Positions 17,556-25,640 of a stretch of 64,000 bases of DNA are shown here, in pieces (position 1 is the stretch's first letter; the number at the start of each line of letters is the position of its first letter). The stretch is from an uncultured bacterium (GTDB taxonomy: Bacteria > Actinomycetota > Coriobacteriia > Coriobacteriales > Coriobacteriaceae). The notes below the pieces were generated by a model that was not told the origin of the DNA, did not search any database, and was given only the letters and a program-made list of their open reading frames with translations. Where the stretch lies: NCBI GenBank assembly GCA_905214465.1, contig CAJMMD010000006.1, positions 1 through 64,000 of the forward strand, read 5' to 3'. The position numbers were made by a program, and so were the translations under genes.

Positions 17556-18242
17556 CTACAGGCCCTTAGCCCAATCCTTGGCAGCAACCTCAGCAGACGC
17601 AGCCGAGCCCTCAGTGGTGCTGTCTGCAGCGTAAACGAAGCAGTTGACCGTCATCTTGGCATCCTTGGCGAAATCCTTTTGCTCGGTCTCCTTGGGCGTA
17701 GTCACATTGCTGAACAGCTCACCGGTCCACTTGTCCTCGGTCTTGCTGGCAATAAGCGGAGTTGCCTCGGTCCCATCGCCAACATAAACGAAAAGGCCAC
17801 CGAGATAATGAGTCGGCTCTCCCTCAACGGTGGTCGCTTCAACGGCCTTCCAGCCAGAGTTAATGGTGAAGTAAGTCTTCCTGGAATTAGGAGTCCCAGC
17901 AGACGCCGTCTCGTTCTTCACGAAAACGTACACATAAGCGTTTTCGGATCCCTTGCCAATACCGACATTAGGATTCTTAGGAACAGACACGCCAGGGGCG
18001 AGCTTGGAGTTCGCAACCCAGTTAGTCTCGGTCAGGTTGCCGTTGACCTTAGTGTTATCATCCGGAAGCGGCTGACTCGGATGATCGGGATCGGTAGTGG
18101 GCTTGTTAATGCCCGCAGTAGTGAAGTTGTTGGGCAGGCTCGACTGCGCCGTCAGCCATGCATACGTTCCCACGCCGGCAGCCAATACCAGCAGCAACAG
18201 GGCGGCAATGATGCCGTAGCGCTTTTTCTTCTTGTTTTCCAT
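17556..18242 (-). CDS. TasA/camelysin-like protein with SipW-type signal peptide (first, likely major subunit)
   Basis: The 228-residue protein has an N-terminal ENKKKKRY, helix GIIAALLLLVLAAGVGTYAW and LTAQSSLPNNFTTAGI, the SipW-type signal. The mature part is Thr/Lys/Asn-rich with NAYVYVFVKNET and KMTVNCFVYAADS, as in TasA-family fibre proteins. The ATG at 18242 has AAGGAAG upstream; the longer frame to 18278 lacks this. It is the first substrate gene after the signal peptidase and is followed by an intercistronic hairpin, which fits a major structural subunit. Processing by the neighbouring peptidase is inferred from context. Confidence 0.8.
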   Translation of the reverse strand: MENKKKKRYGIIAALLLLVLAAGVGTYAWLTAQSSLPNNFTTAGINKPTTDPDHPSQPLPDDNTKVNGNLTETNWVANSKLAPGVSVPKNPNVGIGKGSENAYVYVFVKNETASAGTPNSRKTYFTINSGWKAVEATTVEGEPTHYLGGLFVYVGDGTEATPLIASKTEDKWTGELFSNVTTPKETEQKDFAKDAKMTVNCFVYAADSTTEGSAASAEVAAKDWAKGL

Positions 18243-18312
18243 CGTTCTCTTCCTTTCGAGAATCGTTTTCCCCGGCAACGGCCCCTACCGCCGCCGACGC
18301 TTTTCCCTGCCG

Positions 18313-18870
18313 CTATGAACGCCGCTCCCTCGCATGCGCGCGGGCATGCTTGCCCGCAGGCTCGTCGGGAACCACCCGATCGAGCACAATCGACGCCGCG
18401 ACCAGCAGCGCCAGAACGGCCACCACAACAAGCAAACCGGGCATCGTCGTGCAATATGCGTTAACGAAGCCCAGGTAAGGGACACAAAAAGAAACGACAC
18501 CGATCACGCGTGAAAAAGGCGTCTGCTCGGCGTCGTGCATGATGGTTCCATCTGCATTTTTGTTTGCGATTCCCTGCGTGCTAATCGTCTGCGCCACAGG
18601 GTCGATCTCGTACACCTGATGCGTCACCACGGCACCGTCCGATCGGTAAAAGGTTGCATTGTCGCCCACGGCAATATCCGCTGGCTCAACTTGGCGAACA
18701 AACACCATGGAGCCAACGGGAAGCTCGGGTTCCATAGAGCCAGAAAGAACAGCAAAGGGCGTGTATCCAAATGCGCGAGGCACAAAAGAAACAACGGCAA
18801 GGGCTATGACAAGCGCGAACGCCAAGCTACTCAAAAGTGCAATAAATCGTTTGAGTCTACGCGCAGCCAA
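18313..18870 (-). CDS. sipW: SipW-type (ER-type) signal peptidase I
   Basis: The 185-residue protein has an N-terminal membrane helix (ALLSSLAFALVIALAVVSFVP), the catalytic serine in VLSGSMEPELPVGS, and VVTHQVYEI where bacterial type I peptidases carry the catalytic Lys. A His at this place is the mark of SipW and eukaryotic ER-type enzymes. A second helix (LLVVVAVLALLVAASIVL) and a basic tail end the protein. It heads the operon whose next genes carry SipW-type signal peptides, so it is their likely processing enzyme. The start is a TTG at 18870 with a purine-rich AGGGGG about a dozen bases upstream; no better start is visible. Confidence 0.85.
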   Translation of the reverse strand: MAARRLKRFIALLSSLAFALVIALAVVSFVPRAFGYTPFAVLSGSMEPELPVGSMVFVRQVEPADIAVGDNATFYRSDGAVVTHQVYEIDPVAQTISTQGIANKNADGTIMHDAEQTPFSRVIGVVSFCVPYLGFVNAYCTTMPGLLVVVAVLALLVAASIVLDRVVPDEPAGKHARAHARERRS

Positions 18871-18883
18871 AGTGATAATTCAT

Positions 18884-19272
18884 CCCCCTTGAGGCCCTAT
18901 TCGACCCATCCAAAGGTCAGCAAGTTTCAACAGGAACCGCAAGGCGCTTGAAAAGTGAGTTCGAAATAAGCCAATTTGGAATCTTTTCCTAATAAAAACA
19001 TAGCGATGTGCTACACATTTTTCAATGTTTTGTCGTTAAATGCTACTTATTTTGGCGTAAGTGGTCATTTATCCCCAAATTGGTCTGTTTTATCCAATAT
19101 CTGTGACTAACCCCCTATGCAATTCGTCCATAGAGGGTTAAATATTTTGAAAAACCAAGATATCGTACCCCCCCCCCACATTAAAAATAAACTGCTGGAA
19201 GTACCGTTTATTTTTAACCCTCTTTTTGCAGCTTTATGACAGCCCCATCTAATTCGCAGCCCATAACCCTCT
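18884..19272. promoter_or_regulatory. AT-rich region upstream of the sipW operon, with inverted repeats and a C10 tract
   Basis: This gene-free stretch is much lower in GC than its surroundings. It holds two inverted repeats (19108-19119 with 19129-19140; 19181-19192 with 19206-19217, the latter perfect) and a run of ten C at 19168-19177. It is the only upstream region of the sipW operon, so the promoter should lie here, but I cannot place -35 and -10 boxes with confidence. Confidence 0.45.
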
Positions 19273-19450
19273 GAAAACCGTGTCCCAAAATTCGCTTGCG
19301 AAACGGGATGCGGTTTCCGCTTGTGGCCCCGTTGGGAAGCCACATCCCACTTCGGCCGTAAATTCCGGGTCGCGCTTTCCGCCAGACCCCTCAACCGGAA
19401 ACCACATCCCATTCCAGAGGCAAATTCCGGGACTCAGCTTCCGCAACCCC
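19273..19450. repeat. F3 tandem array, three units of 62 bp
   Basis: Units begin at 19273, 19335 and 19397, again at exactly 62-bp spacing. They match the units at 9562-9871 in the same orientation, most closely 19335 with 9624. The array lies just past the terminator of the flavodoxin gene, so the two arrays bracket the fibre operon. Confidence 0.85.
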
Positions 19451-19456
19451 GTGTTA

Positions 19457-19486
19457 AGAAAAAAGCCTCGAGAACTTCGAGGCTTT
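19457..19486 (-). terminator. Rho-independent terminator of the flavodoxin gene
   Basis: A 10-bp stem (19462-19471 with 19477-19486), GAACT in the loop, and a T-run on the minus strand (AAAAAA at 19459-19464 on the plus strand, partly in the stem). Confidence 0.85.
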
Positions 19487-19528
19487 CACATTTGTATTGT
19501 TTTGCACGAAGGACCGCGAACGGCGAAG

Positions 19529-20080
19529 CTACTCGCCCAGCACGGCCTTCTTTGCAGCTGCAGCCATGTTGTCCAAATCCTCCTTGGTGGGGTGATCCTT
19601 CGCGGCAACCCAGTTGTCGAGCAGCATCTTAAATCGGGCGTTTTCGGGATCTTGCTCGAGCATGGCCTCGTAGCGCTGCTTAACCGCGGGACCCATCTTG
19701 CCCTGGCACATCGCCCAGCCCGCAAGCTCGGCATCCTCGGCCAGATTGGAAGTTACGCGGTCGACAATCTGCTGGTAATAGCTCTGGTCGGCCCCAAAGC
19801 CGCAGGTGCCAAACAGGAACACGCGCTTGCCGTGCAAGGCGGAGAGCAACGCCGCCACCGAGGGCGTGCAGGCACCCTTGTCGCACCAAAAACCGACAAG
19901 CACCGTATCGGCAGCGCAGGCACCCTCTGCCTCGTGCGCGACCTGCTCCGGATCTGCATCATCGCTCAGCGCGGCGGCATGGATAAACTCGACGCCTGCA
20001 GCCTGCAGGGCGCGCTTGATCGCCCCCGAAACCATCCTGGTATTACCGCTCTTGCTGTTAACCACCATAGAGCATGTCAT
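19529..20080 (-). CDS. Flavodoxin-family protein
   Basis: The protein (about 183 residues) begins MTCSMVVNSKSGNTRMV, where SKSGNTR is the flavodoxin phosphate-binding loop for FMN. TVLVGFWCDKGACTPSVAALLSALHGKRVFLFGTCGFG gives the second and third strands and loops of the fold. It has more cysteines than usual. The ATG at 20080 and a GTG two codons upstream are both possible starts (GAGG lies 10 or 4 bases before them). It is a single gene with its own terminator. Such proteins donate electrons to partner reductases; no partner is adjacent, so the role is unknown. Confidence 0.82.
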   Translation of the reverse strand: MTCSMVVNSKSGNTRMVSGAIKRALQAAGVEFIHAAALSDDADPEQVAHEAEGACAADTVLVGFWCDKGACTPSVAALLSALHGKRVFLFGTCGFGADQSYYQQIVDRVTSNLAEDAELAGWAMCQGKMGPAVKQRYEAMLEQDPENARFKMLLDNWVAAKDHPTKEDLDNMAAAAKKAVLGE

Positions 20081-20191
20081 AGTCACGTTGCCTCGTTTCC
20101 CCCGAAACTCGAGCCATTAATGCAATTTGTTAAAAGCATATCTTAGTACTAACGACGCAGATGTAAACCATCTGCCGCTAATCGGCAGCCC

Positions 20192-22051
20192 CTACTGGGC
20201 AAACTGGCTGCGGTAGAGCTCGGCGTAGAAGCCGCCTGCCGCTAGCAACTCGTCGTGCGTGCCGCGCTCGATAATCTGGCCGTCGCGCATAACCAGAATG
20301 CAGTCGGCATTGCGGATCGTCGACAGGCGGTGCGCCACCACAAAGCTCGTGCGGCCAGCCATGAGCTCGTCGAATGCCGCCTGCACCTGCAGCTCAGTAC
20401 GCGTATCGATGCTCGACGTTGCCTCGTCCAGCAGCAGAATCGCCGGATCGGTGAGTATGACGCGCGCGATGCACAGCAGCTGTTTTTGACCCTGGCTAAA
20501 CGTGCCGCCGCCCTCGCCGATCATCGTATCGTAGCCTCCTGGTAGCTGCACGATAAACTTATGCGCATGAGCGCGCTTGGCGGCCTCGACAATCTGCTCG
20601 CGCGTGGCATCGGGGCAACCGTAGGCAATGTTTTCGGCCACCGTGCCCTCAAACAGCCAGGTGTCCTGCAGCACCATGCCAAAGGCGCGGCGCAGGCTCG
20701 CACGCGTGTAGTCACGCGAGGAGCGACCATCGACCGCGATGCGCCCAGCATCGATATCGTAAAAGCGTAGCAGCAGGTTGATGAGCGTCGTCTTGCCACA
20801 GCCCGTGGGACCGACGAGGGCAATGCGCATACCGGGCTTGGCGTCGATGCGGATATCCTGCAACAGTCTGCGGTCGGGCATATAGCTAAAGTCCACATGC
20901 TCAAACGAAACCTCGCCCTTCGGGGCGGCGAGTTCAATGGCATCCACAGCGTCGGGCTCCTGTTCGCACGCATCGAGCAACGCGAACATGCGGCGCGCCG
21001 AGGCGTACGCGGTCTGGATCTGCGTGATGACGTTCGTGACCTCGTTGAACGGCTTAGTGTACTGGTTGGCGTAGGACAGGAAGATCTGCACGCCGCCCAC
21101 CGTGAGCGTCGCGGGCACGCCTGTAATCACGCCCGCGCAGCCGATCACGGCGACCACGGCGTAGATGATGTTATTGATAAAGCGCGTTCCGGGGTTGGAA
21201 AGCGAACCCATAAACTGCGCGCGCTCGCCCGCCGTATAGAGCTCGGCGTTGAGGACATCGAAGCGCTGTTGAGCGTGCGGGCCGTAGGCGAAGGCGTCCA
21301 CGAGCTTTTGCTCACCAACATACTCCTCGATATGACCGCCGAGTTGGCCCTGGATGCACTGTTGAGCAGTGAAGCTCTTATTGGAAAGCTTGGCGATGGC
21401 ACCGGCCGCAAAGATGGAAAGCGGCGTGACGAGCACCACCACAAGCGTCATGGTCAGGTTGATGGAGAGCATAAACGCGAGCGTGCCCACGATGGTGATG
21501 ACGCCGGTAAAGAGCTGCGTAAAGCCCTGCAACAGGCCGTCGCCCACCTGGTCGACATCGTTGACCACGCGGCTCATGAGGTCGCCGTGGGCATGACTGT
21601 CGATAAAGCTGAGCGGCATGCGGCTGAGCTTGTCGCTTGCCTCCACGCGCATGTCGCGCACCGTCTCGTAGGACAGACGGTTGACGCAGTAGCCCTGCAG
21701 CCACTGGAAGACCGCGGCTCCCACCACGACGAGCGCGAGTTTGGTAACGAGCGGCAGCAGCGCGTCGAAGTCCACCTGCCCGGCGGCAACGATGAAGTCG
21801 ATGCCCTCGCCGATGAGGATGGGCGTATAGAGTTGCAAGATCACCGAGATGGCGGCGCTCACAAACGACGCCGCAAACGAGACGCGGTGCGGACGGACGT
21901 AGCCCAGCAGGCGGCGGGTCACCGCGCCCACGGGGTAGCGCTCGGGGTCGCCGGGCTGACGCGGGCCGTCACCCAAGTCGTTGAGGCTATCGTTGCCGGA
22001 CACGTTGGCCGTCATCGTGGCGACCGAACCGGAAGAAGCATACGGGTTCAT
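20192..22051 (-). CDS. ABC exporter half-transporter (second subunit)
   Basis: The 619-residue protein has a type I exporter membrane domain (six helices, residues about 50-340) and an ATPase domain with Walker A GPTGCGKTTL, signature FSQGQKQLL, Walker B ILLLDEATSS and switch His in VVAHRLSTIRNAD. Its ATG directly follows the stop of the partner gene (TAGATG) with AAGGAGG upstream, so the two are translated together. Paired genes of this kind form heterodimeric multidrug or lipid exporters. The signature sequence FSQGQ differs from the standard LSGGQ; in heterodimers one of the two sites is often degenerate, as here. Confidence 0.9.
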   Translation of the reverse strand: MNPYASSGSVATMTANVSGNDSLNDLGDGPRQPGDPERYPVGAVTRRLLGYVRPHRVSFAASFVSAAISVILQLYTPILIGEGIDFIVAAGQVDFDALLPLVTKLALVVVGAAVFQWLQGYCVNRLSYETVRDMRVEASDKLSRMPLSFIDSHAHGDLMSRVVNDVDQVGDGLLQGFTQLFTGVITIVGTLAFMLSINLTMTLVVVLVTPLSIFAAGAIAKLSNKSFTAQQCIQGQLGGHIEEYVGEQKLVDAFAYGPHAQQRFDVLNAELYTAGERAQFMGSLSNPGTRFINNIIYAVVAVIGCAGVITGVPATLTVGGVQIFLSYANQYTKPFNEVTNVITQIQTAYASARRMFALLDACEQEPDAVDAIELAAPKGEVSFEHVDFSYMPDRRLLQDIRIDAKPGMRIALVGPTGCGKTTLINLLLRFYDIDAGRIAVDGRSSRDYTRASLRRAFGMVLQDTWLFEGTVAENIAYGCPDATREQIVEAAKRAHAHKFIVQLPGGYDTMIGEGGGTFSQGQKQLLCIARVILTDPAILLLDEATSSIDTRTELQVQAAFDELMAGRTSFVVAHRLSTIRNADCILVMRDGQIIERGTHDELLAAGGFYAELYRSQFAQ

Positions 22052-23923
22052 CTAGCAGCCCTCCTTTGCGCAAGTGGATGCCGGGGCAGCCGGGGCGGAT
22101 GCGGGACTTGAAACGGACGCGGGCACCGCACTCCCCTGCTGGCCCTCGAGCTCCTCGCGACGAAGCTGCGACTGGCAAATCTCGCGATAGAGCTGGCAGC
22201 TTGCGTACAGCTCGTCGTGCGTACCCAGGCCCGCGACCGAGCCGTGGTCGAGCACGCAGATCATGTCGGCATCGCGCACGGTCGAGACGCGCTGGCTCAC
22301 GATCACCGTGGTCAACGGGATCCCGCCCGCGGCGGCACCGCGTACGCTGCGCTCGCGGATGGCGTGGCGAAGCGCCGCGTCGGTCTTAAAGTCGAGCGCC
22401 GAGGCGGAGTCATCCATAATCAGAATCTGCGGCGAGCCCACCAGGGCACGCGCAATGGTCAGGCGCTGGCGCTGACCGCCGCTGAAGTTCTTGCCTTCCG
22501 CCTCGACCGGGGCGTCGAGCCCCTGCGGCTTGTTGCGCACGAACTCGCTCGCTTGCGCCATATCGAGCGCCGCCCAGAGTTCCTCGTCGGTCGCCGACTC
22601 ATCACGCCAGGTCAGGTTGCTGCGGATGGTGCCGCTCACGAGCGACGCGCGCTGCGGGACGGTCGCAACCACGTGGCGCAGCTGATCGAGCGGCCAGGCT
22701 CGCACATCGGCACCCATTACGCTCACGCTGCCGGCGCCCGTGTCGTACAGGCGCGGTATAAGCGAGACGAGCGTCGACTTACCGCTACCCGTGCCGCCGA
22801 TAACGCCGAGCGTTTTGCCCAGCGGCAGCTCCAGGGTCACGTCATTGACGGCGTTGGCGGCGCCCGCGCCAAAGGAGAAACTCGCATGGCTCAAGCTCAG
22901 CGCGGGGACTGGAGCAGCGTTTCCCATCGTGCTCGGCTCGGGCAGCGCAACCGGTTGGTTGCCCTCGTCGGTAATATTCGGCTCGCAATTGAGCACCTCG
23001 TTGAGACGCGACGCACTGGCGCTCGCCTTGGTAAAGACCACGACCAGGTTGGCGACATACACGATGGAGGTCAGGGTCTGCGTCATGTAGTTGACAAACG
23101 CCATGACCTGGCCCTGCGTGAGCTCGCCCACGTTGACCTGGACGCCACCCACCCACAGGATGGCGCACACGCCCAGGTTCATCACCAAAAACGTGACGGG
23201 GTTGAGAATCGACGAGAGCTTGCCCACCGCGATTGCGACCCGTGCCTGGTCATCGGCCGCCTGGGCAAAACGCCCACGTTCGTGACCCTCGCGCACAAAC
23301 GCCCGGACCACGCGAGCGCCCGAAAGTCCCTCGCGGCAAATAAGCGCGATGCGATCGAGCTTTGCCTGCAGCTGTTTGTAGTACGGGATGCAGCGCGCCA
23401 TGACAAACCAAAACACCAGGCCGATGGCGGGCGTGCAAATCAAAAAGATCATGCCGAGCCTAAGGTCGATGGCAAGGGCCGCGACCATGGAGCCCACCGC
23501 CAGGAAAGGCCAGCGGATGAGCATACGTACGCCCAGCGCCACGGCAAGCTGCACCTGGTTGACGTCGTTGGTGATGCGCGTGATGAGCGACGGCGTGCCG
23601 AAGCGGTCGAGTTCGGCATAGCTCAGCTTGTTGATGTGCTGGTAGAGCGCACCACGGATATCGGTACCCATGCCCTGCGAGGTGAGCGCGGCCATCTTTT
23701 GGCAGACAAGCGTAAACGAGATGCCGATCACGGCCATGGCGCCAAGCACCATACCGTAGTGGACGACGGCGTTCACGTCGTGTGCGCCGATACCCTTATC
23801 AATCATCTGGGCAATCACCAGCGGCGTCAGCAGGTCAAAGATCACTTCGATCAGCTTGCACGCAGGACCAATCACCATATAGCGGCGAAACTTACCGCCA
23901 AAACGCCTGAGCAGCTCAATCAT
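22052..23923 (-). CDS. ABC exporter half-transporter (first subunit)
   Basis: The 623-residue protein has a six-helix membrane domain and an ATPase domain with Walker A GGTGSGKSTL, signature FSGGQRQRL, Walker B ILIMDDSASALD and SQRVSTVRDAD. Walker B ends DD where most enzymes have DE, and the switch residue is Gln and not His; this subunit therefore lacks the usual catalytic Glu and pairs with the next gene, which has them. The ATG at 23923 has GGGAG upstream; the longer frame to 23980 starts with a GTG without such a site. The last 30 or so residues are Ala/Pro/Ser-rich. Confidence 0.9.
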   Translation of the reverse strand: MIELLRRFGGKFRRYMVIGPACKLIEVIFDLLTPLVIAQMIDKGIGAHDVNAVVHYGMVLGAMAVIGISFTLVCQKMAALTSQGMGTDIRGALYQHINKLSYAELDRFGTPSLITRITNDVNQVQLAVALGVRMLIRWPFLAVGSMVAALAIDLRLGMIFLICTPAIGLVFWFVMARCIPYYKQLQAKLDRIALICREGLSGARVVRAFVREGHERGRFAQAADDQARVAIAVGKLSSILNPVTFLVMNLGVCAILWVGGVQVNVGELTQGQVMAFVNYMTQTLTSIVYVANLVVVFTKASASASRLNEVLNCEPNITDEGNQPVALPEPSTMGNAAPVPALSLSHASFSFGAGAANAVNDVTLELPLGKTLGVIGGTGSGKSTLVSLIPRLYDTGAGSVSVMGADVRAWPLDQLRHVVATVPQRASLVSGTIRSNLTWRDESATDEELWAALDMAQASEFVRNKPQGLDAPVEAEGKNFSGGQRQRLTIARALVGSPQILIMDDSASALDFKTDAALRHAIRERSVRGAAAGGIPLTTVIVSQRVSTVRDADMICVLDHGSVAGLGTHDELYASCQLYREICQSQLRREELEGQQGSAVPASVSSPASAPAAPASTCAKEGC

Positions 23924-24132
23924 GTATAGGCGCTCCCTATCATCATCCACATTCAATTCGAACCATGATAGTACCGCCACCCCAAAAGAAGCGTAAACAA
24001 CTCGTCATTTCTAACGGGATTCAGTTTTCAGAGGGGTATACGCGCACACCCGATCAATGGCGGGCAAACTGCCTGATATACTTACATTAGTGCTACCAAG
24101 TTAGTCGCCGACCCTTGAAATGAGGTGCCGAG

Positions 24133-24969
24133 ATGAACGACATTCTCGCAAGAAGAGCAAGACGAGCAACCTTGGGCATCGCCCTTTCCGCGGCACTCGC
24201 CGCGGGAATCGCCCCCGCAACGGCGATAGCGGCGGAAACCAGTTCCCCCATCAATGCAGTTGCCTTGCATACGGAAGATGCGACCGCCGCAAAAGAAAAA
24301 GCGTATGCAGCCATGCAGGAAGCGCTCAAAACCCTCGAGGCCGCAAAAGACGCCGCAAGTCCCGAGAAACTTGCGGAAATCGATGATGACATTGCCGCTT
24401 TTCAAGAGATCTACGACATGGTGGTGACGGAAGCCGTCAAACGGAGGGAACCCCTTCCCGCCATGCAAGCGAACGTCGATGCAGCCCAAGCCAAATACGA
24501 TGAGGCCCACAACCGGACAAGCGGCCTTCAGGCGGAATTAAATAAGGCAATCGACGACGGAGCTTCTAACGAAACTATTAAGCAGTTGCGAAGTGAGATC
24601 ATGTCGGCAGAAAGGCGAGAAAAATCTTGTGAAGATGATCTTCACCACTGCCAACGCCGGCTCGAAAGCCAGGAAAGACAGGTTCAGTATTTCGAAAGTG
24701 AGGCAGAGGAAGCCAAAGCCCACATCGACGAGGACATAGCCAAGCGAAATGCGCTCCTCGGCGATTTGGAAAAGGCGCAAGCGGCCTATGACGACGCCTG
24801 CAAGGCATACGAAGAGGCGAAAGCCGCGGCAGACAAGGCCACCTCACCCGAAATAACGAAACCCGCCGAGACGACAAAACCCTCCAGCTCAGCGCAGCCG
24901 GCCGAAACGGCACAGCCCGCCAGCTCGCCCGCGACCGGCAAATACGCTCCATCGAGCTCCACCAAGTAA
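24133..24969 (+). CDS. Secreted coiled-coil surface protein, truncated before its cell-wall anchor
   Basis: The 278 residues comprise a Sec signal peptide (LGIALSAALAAGIAPATAIA), a long alpha-helical region (residues about 40-235) rich in Ala/Glu/Lys with heptad-like spacing that should form a coiled coil, and a Pro/Thr/Ser/Ala segment (about 236-278) of the type that spans the cell wall. The frame ends at a TAA (24967-24969). Beyond it the same frame runs on for 43 codons with a complete sorting signal (next entry). As it stands the protein would be secreted without anchoring. GAGGTGCCGAG precedes the ATG. Confidence 0.8.
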   Translation: MNDILARRARRATLGIALSAALAAGIAPATAIAAETSSPINAVALHTEDATAAKEKAYAAMQEALKTLEAAKDAASPEKLAEIDDDIAAFQEIYDMVVTEAVKRREPLPAMQANVDAAQAKYDEAHNRTSGLQAELNKAIDDGASNETIKQLRSEIMSAERREKSCEDDLHHCQRRLESQERQVQYFESEAEEAKAHIDEDIAKRNALLGDLEKAQAAYDDACKAYEEAKAAADKATSPEITKPAETTKPSSSAQPAETAQPASSPATGKYAPSSSTK

Positions 24970-25101
24970 GCAAATACGACCACTGGCAAGCTCGCGAACA
25001 CGGGAGACTCAGCGCCGAGCGCAATCGCACTCGCAGGAATCGCCGCCGCAGGCCTCGGAATAACCGCCGCGGGCGTACGCCGTATCAAGAACTCAAGGTA
25101 G
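24970..25101 (+). pseudogene. Detached LPXTG-type sorting signal after the in-frame stop
   Basis: Directly after the TAA the same frame encodes ANTTTGKLANTGDSAPSA, then a hydrophobic helix (IALAGIAAAGLGITAAGV), then RRIKNSR and a TAG at 25099-25101. LANTGD plus helix plus basic tail is a complete sortase signal of the form common in Coriobacteriia. A one-base change of CAA, GAA, AAA or a similar codon to TAA explains the split. The whole frame 24133-25101 is 969 bases with no frameshift. Confidence 0.85.
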
Positions 25102-25149
25102 CTGCCAGCGGTTATTGTCTTCGCCAATCCACAAGCCCAGAAACAAAAC

Positions 25150-25188
25150 GAGGCCCGTTTCCCCAACCCAGGGAAACGAGCCTCTTTA
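25150..25188 (+). terminator. Rho-independent terminator of the coiled-coil protein gene
   Basis: A 14-bp stem with one mismatch (GAGGCCCGTTTCCC with GGGAAACGAGCCTC) is followed by TTTACTTG. It lies past the TAG at 25101, so the sorting-signal part is still within the transcript. Confidence 0.8.
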
Positions 25189-25322
25189 CTTGTAAAAACA
25201 AATGGTAATGCCGCTGTCTCTTGAAGCGCATCGCCACCGCGCTCCAAACAACGCCAACGAGCAGCATTCCTTAAGGGATAGATTTAATTAGGCTAACGCG
25301 CCTTTACGGGTGATTTTTGGAC

Positions 25323-25427
25323 GATGCGGTCCCGGTGCCGGCGGGCTGTTTGGTAGTCGAGCGATCCCGCAGGCAAAGCCGAGGACCAGCGAGACACCAA
25401 CCAGCCCGCCGGCACCGGGACCGCATC
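25323..25427 (-). repeat. Long inverted repeat just downstream of the SRP RNA
   Basis: Perfect 26-bp arms (25323-25348 with 25402-25427), very GC-rich, enclose 53 bases. Arms extend further with mismatches (GTTTGGTAGTC against GACACCAAC). It starts about 14 bases past the SRP RNA T-run on the same strand. No other copy is seen in the window. It could be a second small structured RNA or a mobile palindrome. Confidence 0.7.
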
Positions 25428-25435
25428 GCGGCACC

Positions 25436-25561
25436 AAAAAAGCGCCCGTGCGCTCGATGGATTCGGATGCCCGACAGAGGCTCCTTATGGCTGCTTCCTT
25501 CCGGACCTGACCAGATTCGGAACATGTCGTCATCCGAACCCATCGAACGCGCTAGGCGCTC
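25436..25561 (-). ncRNA. ffs: Signal recognition particle RNA (small bacterial type)
   Basis: On the minus strand the diagnostic SRP54-binding hairpin GGTCAGGTCCGGAAGGAAGC is present (plus-strand complement 25488-25512). Flanking arms GTTCGATGGGTTCGGAT and ATCCGAATCCATCGAGC pair into the long stem, closed by GAGCGCC at the 5' side (25561-25555) and GGGCGC before a run of T. The ends are set by this pairing and the T-run. The RNA serves with Ffh in targeting secreted and membrane proteins. Confidence 0.93.
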
Positions 25562-25640
25562 GGTATATCTTACCTGCTCCCGTCCAGCAGGGCAAGTGGG
25601 GCGAACCCATCGGATGGATTCGCCCCACTCGTGCACATCG

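Noticed and set aside
19529..20080. Bilirubin-reductase partner (BilS-type) flavodoxin
   Set aside because: The fold is right but no reductase gene of that pathway is adjacent, so the specific name is not supported.
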